Assembly: GCA_002343455.1 (NCBI GenBank)
Contig: DDSR01000148.1
Span: forward strand, 1 to 10,992
DNA length: 10,992 bases
Source of the DNA: Deltaproteobacteria bacterium UBA2385
GTDB taxonomy: Bacteria > Myxococcota_A > UBA796 > UBA2385
Direction: 5' to 3'
The first letter of the stretch is position 1. Every line of letters begins with the position of its first letter. The position numbers and the translations under genes were made by a program. Below, in pieces: positions 1 to 7,362 of this stretch. The notes under the pieces are model-generated. The model saw nothing but the letters and a program-made list of their open reading frames with translations. It had not been told where the DNA came from and did not search any database.

Positions 1-15
1 CGACGAGCGGACCGT

Positions 16-41
16 GGGGGGAACCTGGAGGGGTTCCCCCC
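16..41 (+). terminator. Strong GC-rich hairpin upstream of lgt
   Basis: A perfect 10-bp inverted repeat (GGGGGGAACC at 16-25, GGTTCCCCCC at 32-41) encloses a six-base loop, TGGAGG. A second small hairpin can form just after it (CTGG at 42-45 with CCAG at 56-59). No T-run follows, so this is not a textbook intrinsic terminator. It may end an upstream + strand gene outside the window, or it may be a structured 5' leader for lgt. The hairpin itself is certain as sequence; its role is inferred. Confidence 0.4.
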
Positions 42-96
42 CTGGGGAGGCCCCGCCAGTTCCGGGCGGGTCGGTTAACCCTGCCGCCCTCGCCGC

Positions 97-102
97 TGGA
101 GG
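97..102 (+). promoter_or_regulatory. Ribosome binding site that sets the lgt start
   Basis: TGGAGG lies four bases before the GTG at 107. An earlier in-frame GTG at 14 has no such site, falls before the 16-41 hairpin, and would add 31 residues of low-complexity Gly/Pro/Ala sequence unlike any Lgt N-terminus. The site therefore favours the 107 start. Confidence 0.7.
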
Positions 103-106
103 CCCC

Positions 107-1018
107 GTGCAGCCGCTCATCCCCTACTTCGAGCCGGTGAAGTTCCAGATCACCGACGGCTTCGCGATCCACGGCTTCGGCATCATGGTCGCCCTGGCCT
201 TCATCGTCGGCGGCTGGTTCGGCATGGACAAGGCCCGGCGGGACGGCCTGGAGCCCGAGCTGATCAACCGCCTGATCGGCTGGCTGGTCGGCGCCGTCTT
301 CGTCGGCGGACACCTCGGCCACGTCTTCTTCTACGAGCCCGAGCGCCTGAAGGAGGACCCGCTCTTCATCCTGAAGTTCTGGGAGGGCCTCTCCAGCTTC
401 GGCGGCTTCGTCGGCTGCCTGCTGGTGACCATCTGGTTCTTCTCCCGCGAGGGGCGCCGCCGCGAGGCCGAGAACCGGGTCCGCCAGGCGCGGGGCCTGC
501 CCCTCTTCCCCCCCATCCGCTACTGGGACTACGGCGAGGCCTGCGCCTACGGCTGGGCCTTCGGCTGGATCTTCGCCCGGACGGGCTGCTTCCTGGCCCA
601 CGACCACCCCGGCCTGGTCACCGACTTCTGGCTGGGCGCCCGCGGCATCTGCGAGGCCTTCCCCGGCGACCCCAACATCGCCTGCCACGACCTGGGCCTG
701 TACGAGGCCATCTGGGCCGTGCCGGTCAGCATCTTCTTCTGGATCTCGGACCGCAAGCCGCGCTTCAACGGCTACTTCCAAGGCTTCTGGTGCATGCTCT
801 ACGGGGCCGCCCGGATGTTCTACGACGGCCTTCGCACCCACGACACCCGCTGGCTGGAGGGCGTGCTGGGCGAGCAGGGCGTCACGCCGGGGCAGGTCTT
901 CAGCGCGGCGATGATGCTGCTGGGCGTGGCGGTGCTGATCATCCGCCGCGGCCAGCCCTCGGCCCGCGAGCAGTACGTCGGCACCGGGCTGGCGGATCCC
1001 ACCGCCGCGCAGGGCTGA
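107..1018 (+). CDS. lgt: Prolipoprotein diacylglyceryl transferase, divergent type
   Basis: Lgt transfers diacylglycerol from phosphatidylglycerol to the lipobox cysteine of prolipoproteins in the inner membrane, the first step of lipoprotein maturation. The 303-residue product is the usual size and has about seven hydrophobic segments. Recognisable Lgt blocks are IHGFGIMVALAF (21-32), GGHLGHVFFYE (67-77), FWEGLSSFGGFVG (91-103), the signature region FARTGCFLAHDHPG (156-169), and YGAARMFYDGLR (232-243). Against E. coli Lgt by eye, several functional residues differ: Tyr26 is Phe24, His103 is Phe98, Asn146 is Cys161, Glu151 is Asp166 and Glu243 is Asp240. The signature Arg (158) and Gly (169) and the late Arg (236) are kept. 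I recall similar DHPG-type Lgt proteins in Myxococcota but cannot check this. The start is the GTG with a good Shine-Dalgarno. The gene converges with an operon encoding three lipoproteins, which are plausible substrates. An inactive or altered-specificity paralogue is possible. Confidence 0.9.
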   Translation: MQPLIPYFEPVKFQITDGFAIHGFGIMVALAFIVGGWFGMDKARRDGLEPELINRLIGWLVGAVFVGGHLGHVFFYEPERLKEDPLFILKFWEGLSSFGGFVGCLLVTIWFFSREGRRREAENRVRQARGLPLFPPIRYWDYGEACAYGWAFGWIFARTGCFLAHDHPGLVTDFWLGARGICEAFPGDPNIACHDLGLYEAIWAVPVSIFFWISDRKPRFNGYFQGFWCMLYGAARMFYDGLRTHDTRWLEGVLGEQGVTPGQVFSAAMMLLGVAVLIIRRGQPSAREQYVGTGLADPTAAQG

Positions 1019-1064
1019 AGGTCTGGGCTGAAGATCAGCGCTGGGCTGAAGATCAGCGCTGGGC
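1012..1064. repeat. Tandem 18-bp repeat between convergent stop codons
   Basis: Two exact copies of GGGCTGAAGATCAGCGCT lie at 1025-1042 and 1043-1060, followed by GGGC. A partial copy (GGGCTGAAG) at 1012-1020 carries the lgt TGA. The stop codon of the convergent SGNH gene is the TCA at 1053-1055, inside the second unit. Each unit boundary forms the palindrome CAGCGCTG (1036-1043 and 1054-1061). The two palindromes can pair with each other as an 8-bp stem with a 10-base loop, in either strand's transcript. There is no T-run, so a bidirectional terminator role is only a guess. Confidence 0.6.
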
Positions 1065-2123
1065 CTGGGGGGGACCGGGCACGACCTGGTCCAGCAGCTC
1101 GGCGATGAAGAGGGCGCCGGTGCGGCCGGGGTGGACGGAGTCGACGAAGATGTCGTTCACCATGGGCGCGCGGGCGAACCACTCGGGGCCATCGGCCAGC
1201 GGCACCGACTCCTGCTGGGCGACCTTGCGCATCACCTGGTTGTACTCGTCGTTGAGCGGGGTCTTCTGTAGCTGGTACCAGGGCAGGTCGAAGACGACCG
1301 GCAGCAGCAGCAGCACGGGCTGCGCGCCCGCCTCGCGGCTGAGGCGGATCATCTCGCGGAGGTTCTCCTCGTACTCCTCGGGCGGCACCCGCCGGAACTC
1401 CCCCTTGGGGGCGCTGGGGTCGCCGCCGTGGGCGATGCGCTCGGGCGTGTCGCTGGCCCCGCTGGCGACCCGGGCCGCCAGCCAGCGGTTGCGGATCAGC
1501 CGGTAGAGGGCCAGGCGCTGCAGCAGGCTGGCCGGGCCCGACCAGGCCTGGAGCTGGAAGCGCTCCCGATCGGTGGCGATGTCCATCGTGCCGTCGCTGT
1601 TGCGGTTGCCGATGACTACAACATCGGGCTGGAAGCCCAGGCAGTGTCGGGAGAGCTTGTAGACCGACTGGGCCGAGCTGTGGCCCGGCGCGGCGCAGGC
1701 GGCCACCTGGTAGTCGACGCCGTAGCGCTGCTCGCTGAGGCGCTCGAGCTGACCGGGGATCGTGTCGGGCCAGCCCAGCAGGTAGCCGAAGATGGCCGAG
1801 TCGCCGACGAAGATGACCCGCCAGGCGTTGGCGGGCTTCTCGACGGGGTGCTCGGGGCCGCGCATCCGCCACTGGTTGGTGGTGTAGTGCTGGTTGCCCA
1901 GCCAGCCCTCGGGGTAGTTCAGGTCCCAGCCGGGCACGTCCTCGTTGGCGACCATCGCCTCGCCCTGGCCGGGCCGGCTGAGCACGATCTCCCGCCGGGC
2001 GGTGAGCGAGGAGGGCAGCAGCCAGGCCACGCCCTCCAGCAGGGCCAGGAGCCCCACGGTGACGAGGACCGAAAAGCCCAGGCGACGGGAGAGGGGGAGG
2101 GCGGGGCGGGTGCGAGGGGTCAC
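1053..2123 (-). CDS. Membrane-anchored SGNH/GDSL-family hydrolase
   Basis: The 356-residue protein has one N-terminal hydrophobic helix (about 15-36) after an Arg-rich start, so the catalytic domain should face the periplasm. SGNH hallmarks are VIFVGDSAIFG with the nucleophile Ser109, a block II Gly in AAPGHSS (144-150), a block III-like IGNRNSDG (171-178), and the C-terminal DSVHPG, giving Asp328 and His331 as the rest of the triad. Such enzymes remove or add ester-linked groups, often acetyl groups on glycans; the substrate here is unknown. It is the last gene of the lipoprotein operon, 24 bases after the outer-membrane protein gene. The GTG start at 2123 has no clear Shine-Dalgarno. A -10-like CATAAT (2132-2137) lies 8 bases before it without a matching -35, so translation may depend on upstream genes. 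The length and complete triad suggest an active enzyme. Confidence 0.85.
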   Translation of the reverse strand: MTPRTRPALPLSRRLGFSVLVTVGLLALLEGVAWLLPSSLTARREIVLSRPGQGEAMVANEDVPGWDLNYPEGWLGNQHYTTNQWRMRGPEHPVEKPANAWRVIFVGDSAIFGYLLGWPDTIPGQLERLSEQRYGVDYQVAACAAPGHSSAQSVYKLSRHCLGFQPDVVVIGNRNSDGTMDIATDRERFQLQAWSGPASLLQRLALYRLIRNRWLAARVASGASDTPERIAHGGDPSAPKGEFRRVPPEEYEENLREMIRLSREAGAQPVLLLLPVVFDLPWYQLQKTPLNDEYNQVMRKVAQQESVPLADGPEWFARAPMVNDIFVDSVHPGRTGALFIAELLDQVVPGPPQAQR

Positions 2124-2147
2124 GGGGCGGGATTATGCCACCGGAGC

Positions 2148-2837
2148 CTAGAAATAGACCCCGACGCCCCAGCGCAGGTAGAAGCCGCCCATGCCGAAGC
2201 GAGCGATCTCCTCGCGCTGCTCGGTGCCCGAGACCTTGGCCTTGTAGACGCCGGTGGCGACCAGCCCGTAGCCCATCTCCAGGTGGCTGCCGGCGCGCAC
2301 GGCCCGGCGGCTGGCGATCGGCACGAGGTCGATGCCCAGCGCCGCGACGCCGCCGGGGCTGAAGCCCGTGCCCTTGAGCTGGTTGCTGTTGTCGTCCTGC
2401 CCGGGATCGTCGTCCATGCGGACCGTGCCGGTGAAGAGCGCGCCCTGGACGGTGGCGTAGGGGTACAGCCAGTCGGCGATCCGCACATCGGCCTTGGGGC
2501 CCAGCAAGAACTGGTGGCTGCGGAAGGCGGAGCGGAAGAGGAAGCCCCCCTCGATGTAGTCCTCGTCGGTGTCGTAGCTGTAGTAGTAGGTCTCGCCGTC
2601 ACCGGTGACGACGTCCTGTCCCCAGGCGCCCGTGTGGTAGCCCGCGACGATGTTGATCCGCTCGTGGACAGCGAAGGCGCCGCGCAGGCCCATCGTGCCG
2701 ATGGTGTTGCCCTCGTCGAACATGTCGAAGCGGTCGTCGGCCGTGCCGAAGGCGCCCAGCTCGAGGGAGAGCTCGTGGTCGGCGGCCTGGGCGGAGCCGG
2801 CGAGAGAGGCGGCGAGCAAGAGGATGGGGGTGTGCAT
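2148..2837 (-). CDS. Putative outer-membrane beta-barrel protein
   Basis: I do not recognise a named family. The 229-residue product has a clear Sec signal peptide, with a hydrophobic stretch ending in AGSAQA and a likely signal peptidase I cut after Ala18. The mature part alternates polar and hydrophobic residues, is rich in Gly and aromatic residues, and ends in Phe (RWGVGVYF), the usual C-terminal signal of outer-membrane barrels. Strand-like stretches include INIVAGYHTGAW, FLFRSAFRSHQFLLGP and GGFYLRWGVGVYF; about eight strands would fit the length. The ATG at 2837 is preferred over an in-frame GTG at 2843 because AGGAG lies five bases before it. That AGGAG overlaps the end of the upstream lipoprotein gene, whose TGA (2840-2842) is two bases from the ATG, so the two genes are probably translationally coupled. 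It may anchor or export the neighbouring lipoproteins, which is inference. Confidence 0.75.
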   Translation of the reverse strand: MHTPILLLAASLAGSAQAADHELSLELGAFGTADDRFDMFDEGNTIGTMGLRGAFAVHERINIVAGYHTGAWGQDVVTGDGETYYYSYDTDEDYIEGGFLFRSAFRSHQFLLGPKADVRIADWLYPYATVQGALFTGTVRMDDDPGQDDNSNQLKGTGFSPGGVAALGIDLVPIASRRAVRAGSHLEMGYGLVATGVYKAKVSGTEQREEIARFGMGGFYLRWGVGVYF

Positions 2838-2839
2838 GG

Positions 2840-4387
2840 TCACTCCTGCCCGGCGAGGCGGGGAAGCGTGTCGTCGGTCTGCAAGCCAAGCACCGCGAAG
2901 CCGCTGGCGACGCTGATGCTGTCGTCGCTGGGATCGAGGAAGCTGACGAGGCCCAGGCCCGAGGCGTGGGTGATGAAGAAGCGACCATCGGGCAGGGCGC
3001 CGATGCCGGTCGGGGGGATCTCCAGCTCCAGGCTGATGGGCTGGCTGGGGTTGCGGAGGTCGACCTTCAGCAGGTCCGAGCGCCCCTCCAGCAGCACCAG
3101 GGCGTAGGCGCCGCCGTCGTCCTCGACCAGGGCCAGGCCGACCGGCGGGCTCTCCAGGACGAGGCTGACCTCCTCCTGGTTGAGCAGATCGACCACCCCC
3201 AGGCCGTAGCGGCTGGCCTGGTAGCCGTCCAAGCCGCTGCCGGAGTACGCGCTGGGCCGCAAGATGCCGACCGCGAAGGCGCGGCTGGCCGTGAGCTGCA
3301 GCGACTCCACCGGGTTGCCCATGACGTACTCGGTCACCTCAAGGCTCTCGTAGTCCAGGTGGTAGATGTCCATCCGGTTGTTGTAGGCCGAGCCTCCGTA
3401 GTACAGCAGGGCGAAGGACTCGCCCTCGACCATCTCGCTGACGCCGTGGTCGAGCTGCTGCGGATCCAGGTTGAACAGGTCGTGGTCGAGCAGGTCGACC
3501 CGGGCCTCGGTGTTGTAGACCAGCAGGGTGCGGTCCAGGCTGGGGCTGACCATCAGGCGGGCCGGGACGGCGTCCAGGCTGATGATGTCGATCGCCTTCA
3601 CGTCCAGGTCCAGCTTGTACAGATCCTTGCTGCCGGCGACCGTGATCAGGGCGTAGCGCCCGTCCGGCGTCAGGGCCGCGCTGGTCGGGTCGACCTGCTG
3701 GTCGTTGTCCAGGGTCAGCGGGAACTCCACCGTCTTCTCGAAGGTCTCCAGATCGACGACGATCACCTGCGAGCGGCTGAGGACCACCGCGCGGCTGCCG
3801 TCCAGGCTGAAGATGATGTTGTTGGCGCTGAAGCCCGCGCTGATCGAGGCCACCGCGCCCGTGTCCAGGTCGATGAAGGCCACCTGCGTCAGGTCCACCA
3901 CCCCGTCCACCGGGATGTCTTCGGCCGAGTCGTAGTCCAGGTAGGCGACCGCGATGCTGCCGTCGGGGGTGAAGACCATCCGGTTGAGGTGCGCCGGGAT
4001 CTCCGTCACCAGCTCGACCGCGGCGTCCTTGACGATGCTGACCTCGTAGGACCAGCCCAGCTCGTCGTCGTCGCAGTCCTCGATCTTCTCGGCCTCGGGG
4101 TCCTTGCAGGTCCGATAGCGGTCCCAGACCACCAGCCGCTGACCGTCCGCGGTGGGCGTGGTGCGCACCACCTCGGCTCCGTCCAGGTCCACGCCGTCGA
4201 AGCCGCCGTCGGTCCGGACCCGCACCAGCCCGCCGTTGCTGGGCTGGGTGAAGTAGATGCCGTCCTCGATGGCGACCGCGCTGCCGGGGTCCCACAGGGG
4301 GGCGTCCAAGGTGTACTGGCCGTTGTCGGGCAGGTTGTCCCAGGGGTTGCACCCCATCAGGACCAAGGCGAGAGGGAGGGTGATCAT
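2840..4387 (-). CDS. Diverged beta-propeller lipoprotein (third paralogue)
   Basis: The 515-residue lipoprotein has the lipobox LMGC with Cys13, so it should be cut by signal peptidase II and lipidated. The signal peptide is very short and has no Lys or Arg before the hydrophobic core (MITLPLALVLMGC). An in-frame TAG four codons upstream rules out a longer start. Repeated blades carry the SPDG/TPDG type of turn, for example MVFTPDGSIAVAYLDYD, IIFSLDGSRAVVL, SAALTPDGRYALITV and GALPDGRFFITHA. Blade order and the ending (LGLVSFLDPS...ASGFAVLGL) match the two upstream lipoproteins, so this is a distant paralogue, but it lacks their Gly/Asp/Ser spacer after the Cys. AGGAG stands six bases before the ATG and overlaps the preceding stop codon. 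Propellers of this kind (YncE/YVTN-like) are usually binding scaffolds; no catalytic residues are evident. Confidence 0.85.
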   Translation of the reverse strand: MITLPLALVLMGCNPWDNLPDNGQYTLDAPLWDPGSAVAIEDGIYFTQPSNGGLVRVRTDGGFDGVDLDGAEVVRTTPTADGQRLVVWDRYRTCKDPEAEKIEDCDDDELGWSYEVSIVKDAAVELVTEIPAHLNRMVFTPDGSIAVAYLDYDSAEDIPVDGVVDLTQVAFIDLDTGAVASISAGFSANNIIFSLDGSRAVVLSRSQVIVVDLETFEKTVEFPLTLDNDQQVDPTSAALTPDGRYALITVAGSKDLYKLDLDVKAIDIISLDAVPARLMVSPSLDRTLLVYNTEARVDLLDHDLFNLDPQQLDHGVSEMVEGESFALLYYGGSAYNNRMDIYHLDYESLEVTEYVMGNPVESLQLTASRAFAVGILRPSAYSGSGLDGYQASRYGLGVVDLLNQEEVSLVLESPPVGLALVEDDGGAYALVLLEGRSDLLKVDLRNPSQPISLELEIPPTGIGALPDGRFFITHASGLGLVSFLDPSDDSISVASGFAVLGLQTDDTLPRLAGQE

Positions 4388-4396
4388 GGGTCGCTC

Positions 4397-5953
4397 CTAG
4401 TACTCGATGCCACTGTTCAGTTCAAAGCCGGTGATGGTCTGCAGATCGCCCGAGTCCGGGTCGTAGAAGGACAGGCGGCCGAGGTCGTGCTCCTGGCTGG
4501 CCCAGGCCAGGGTCGACTCGGGGACCACCCCGACGTGGACCGGGTTGCTCTTCAAGGCGATGTCCTCGTAGAGCAGCGTCTGGTACTCCAGGACCTCCAG
4601 CCAGGGCTGGTCCTCCATGATGAAGTAGCCGCGCTCGCCGTCGTCGCTGTGGGCGAAGCCGATGGGCTCGTCGGGCAACAGCAGGGGGTTGGCGAAGAAG
4701 TCGTCCGTCAGGTCGATCATCGTCAGCGCCCAGTGGTTGTAGAAGGCCGAGGTCGAGGGCGTGTCGCCGTTGTCCTTGGGGTGGAAGACCAGGGCCGTCT
4801 CGCCGGTGGGGGAGAGGCCGATGGCGCGCACCGGCTTGACCAGCGAGCGGACGGTGATCTCGTCGGTGGCGAGCTCCCAGCTGGCGTAGCGGCTGGTCTG
4901 GGTGGCCGTGCTGAAGAGCAGGCCGCGGCTGCCGTCCGGGCTCATCACGACGCTGCCGAAGCTCTCGGTCGGAGGAAGCGCCACCACGGCGGCCTCGGCG
5001 AAGGGGTCGGCCAGGTCGTAGAGCCAGAGCTCCTTGGCGTCGCGGGCGACGGCCACCGCCCGCAGGCCGTCCGGGGTCAGGTCCAGATCGGTCGGGTTGG
5101 CGCCCACGGCGACCCTCTCGACCCGCGCCTCGGCCAGCTCGATCACCGTCAGCTCCTCGGCCCCGAACTGCCGGACGAAGGCGAAGCGCCCGTCGGGGGT
5201 CAGCAGGACCTCCTCCGCCAGCGGCGGGTCGATCAGATCCTCGCTGATCGCGATGCGCATCGGGGCCGGGCTCGCCGCGGTCAGGTCGATGACCGCCACG
5301 TAGGCGTCGCTGGCGACGACCGCGCTGACGCTGTCGGCGGTGAACTGTACGCCGCGGGGGTTGAAGCCCACCACCATCGGGGTGTGGGTCAGGTTCTCGG
5401 TGTCGACCAGGCTGATCTCGTTGTAGCTCTGGGCCCCGCTGCTGCTGCTCTCCTCCTCGTCGCTGTTCGGGTCATGCCAGCAGATCACCCAGCGCCCGTC
5501 CGGGGAGAGGCTCATGCTGTTGAAGTTGCCCCGCACGCCGATCTCGTGGACGGTGAGCGTCTCGGCGTCGATCACGCTGACGCTGTCGGCGGCCTCGTTG
5601 AAGGTGACCGCCTTGCGGTAGTCGCTGGTCGTGGCCACGGCGATGGGCCGGTCGCCGACCTCGGCGGTGATCACCTGCAAGGAGGGCACCGCGACCCGGG
5701 TGACCGTGTCGCGGTCTGGGTTGGCCACGAAGAGGTAGGCCGTCGTCGCGGCGGGGCTCATGGCGAAGAAGCTGTCCTCGACCTCGGGCTCGGTCTCGCC
5801 CGCGCCGCCGTCCCCGGCCGAGGCGCCGTCGCCGCCGTCGTTGTCCCAGGAGCCGCCCGGGCCGGTGTCGAAGGCGGCGTCTCCTTCCCTCATGGCGTAG
5901 TCGCTGCATGCCGCGAGGCTGGGGATCAGGAAGAGGGAGAGGGTGCGCTTCAT
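4397..5953 (-). CDS. Beta-propeller lipoprotein, second tandem copy
   Basis: The 518-residue product starts MKRTLSLFLIPSLAACSDY, with the lipobox LAAC and Cys16. An acidic Gly/Asp/Ser/Ala spacer (about 17-52) follows, then a 465-residue propeller domain. Blade turns include SLSPDGRW, LLTPDGRF, LTPDGLRA, VMSPDGSR and LSPTGETA. The domain aligns without net gaps to the upstream copy; I counted about 78% identity over the first 109 residues. A loop after the second recognisable blade is strongly acidic and Ser-rich (DPNSDEEESSSSG, about 161-173). The start ATG overlaps the upstream TGA as ATGA, and GAGGAG stands five bases before it, which indicates translational coupling. An open frame extends upstream of 5953 into the neighbouring gene but reads as low-complexity antisense-like sequence and was not used. 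Location: outer or inner membrane leaflet facing the periplasm or surface. Ligand unknown. Confidence 0.88.
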   Translation of the reverse strand: MKRTLSLFLIPSLAACSDYAMREGDAAFDTGPGGSWDNDGGDGASAGDGGAGETEPEVEDSFFAMSPAATTAYLFVANPDRDTVTRVAVPSLQVITAEVGDRPIAVATTSDYRKAVTFNEAADSVSVIDAETLTVHEIGVRGNFNSMSLSPDGRWVICWHDPNSDEEESSSSGAQSYNEISLVDTENLTHTPMVVGFNPRGVQFTADSVSAVVASDAYVAVIDLTAASPAPMRIAISEDLIDPPLAEEVLLTPDGRFAFVRQFGAEELTVIELAEARVERVAVGANPTDLDLTPDGLRAVAVARDAKELWLYDLADPFAEAAVVALPPTESFGSVVMSPDGSRGLLFSTATQTSRYASWELATDEITVRSLVKPVRAIGLSPTGETALVFHPKDNGDTPSTSAFYNHWALTMIDLTDDFFANPLLLPDEPIGFAHSDDGERGYFIMEDQPWLEVLEYQTLLYEDIALKSNPVHVGVVPESTLAWASQEHDLGRLSFYDPDSGDLQTITGFELNSGIEY

Positions 5954-7362
5954 GGGGACTCCTCGGTCTCGATGCCGCTGTTCAGCTCGAAGCCGGTGAT
6001 GGTCTGCAGCTCGCCCGTCTCGGGCGCGTAGAAGGAGAGGCGGCCCAGCTCGTGCTCCTGGCTCGCCCAGGCCAGGGTCGACTCGGGGACGACGCCGACG
6101 TGCACCGCCGGGCTCTTCAGGGCGACCTCCTCGTAGAGCAGGCTGCGGTAGTCCAGGACCTCCAGCAGGGGCTGCTCCTCCATGATCAGGTAGCCCCGCT
6201 CGCCGTCGTCGCTGTGGGCGAAGCCGCTGGGCTCGGCCGGCAGGCGCAGGGGGTTGCTGAAGAAGTCGTCGGTCAGGTCGATCATCGTCAGCGCCCACTG
6301 GCTGTAGAAGACGCTGTCGCTGTCGGTGTCCCCGTTCTCCTTGTCGTGGAAGACCAGGGCGGTCTCGCCGGTCGGGGAGAGGCCGATCGCCCGCACCGGC
6401 TTGACCAGGGCGCGCACGGTGATCTCGTCGGTCGAGAGGTCCCAGCTCCCGTAGCGGCTGACCCCCGAGGCCGTGCTGTAGAGCAGGCCGCGGCTGCCGT
6501 CGGGGCTCATCACGACGCTGCCGAAGGTGTCGGTCTCGGGCAGGGCCACGACATCGGCGGCGGCGAAGGGGTCGGCCAGGTCGTAGAGCCAGAGCTCCTT
6601 GCTGTCCCGGGCCACCGCCACGGCGCGCAGGCCGTCGGGGGTCAGATCCAGGTCGGTCGGGTTGTCGCCGACCGCGACCCGCTCCACCCAGGCCGAGGCC
6701 AGCTCGACCACGACCAGCTCGGTCGCCCCGAACTGGCGGATGAAGGCGTAGCGCCCGTCCGGGGTGAGCAGCACCTCCTCCGCAAGGGGAGGCTCGACCA
6801 GGTCGTCGCTGATGGCGATGCGCGCGGGCGCCGGGGTCGAGGCGGTCAGGTCGATGACCGCGACGTAGGCGTCGCTGGCGACCACCGCGCTGGCGCTGTC
6901 TGCCGTGAACTGCACGCCGCGCGGGTTGAAGCCGACCACCATCGGGATGTGGGTCAGCGTCTCGGTGTCGACCAGGCTGATCTCGTTGAAGGACTGGGCC
7001 CCGCTGTCGCTGGACTCGGTCTCGTCGCTGTCGCTGTCGTGCCAGCAGATGACGAAGCGCCCGTCGGGGGAGAGGCTCATCGTGTTGAAGTTGGCGCGCA
7101 CGGGCACGCTGCTGACCTCGAGGCTGTCGGCGTCGATGACGCTGACCGTGTCGCTGGCCTCGTCGAAGGTGACCGCCTTGCGGTAGTCGCTGGTCGTCTT
7201 GACCACGATCGGGCGGTCGCCGACCTCGGTCGTGATGACCTGCAAGGACGGCACCGAGACGCGGGTGACCGTGTCGCGGTCGGGGTTTGCGATGAAGAGG
7301 TAGACCGGGCTGGCGGCCGGGCTCAGCGTGAAGAAGCTGTCCTCGACCTCGGGCTCGGTGTC
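4403..7362 (-). repeat. Tandem gene duplication: two gapless 1395-bp propeller units
   Basis: The propeller-coding parts of the two neighbouring lipoprotein genes, 4403-5797 and 5968-7362, are the same length (465 codons) and correspond at a constant offset of 1565 bases. The DNA is visibly similar throughout, with long identical runs, while the signal peptide and spacer regions (about 51 codons each) share no clear similarity. It is a direct repeat large enough for recombination between copies. Confidence 0.85.

Noticed and set aside
820..1872. - strand open frame of 350 codons overlapping lgt and the SGNH gene
   Set aside because: Arg/Ala/Pro-rich out-of-frame shadow; it overlaps two genes with clear motifs.
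1428..3107. + strand open frame of 559 codons opposite the SGNH and barrel genes
   Set aside because: Low-complexity antisense shadow. The - strand frames show a catalytic triad and a signal peptide instead.
2966..6031. Long + strand open frame of about 1000 codons opposite the lipoprotein genes
   Set aside because: It is antisense to well-supported genes, made almost only of Val, Ala, Gly, Asp, Gln, Leu and Arg, and has no domain. GC-rich third positions keep such antisense frames open.
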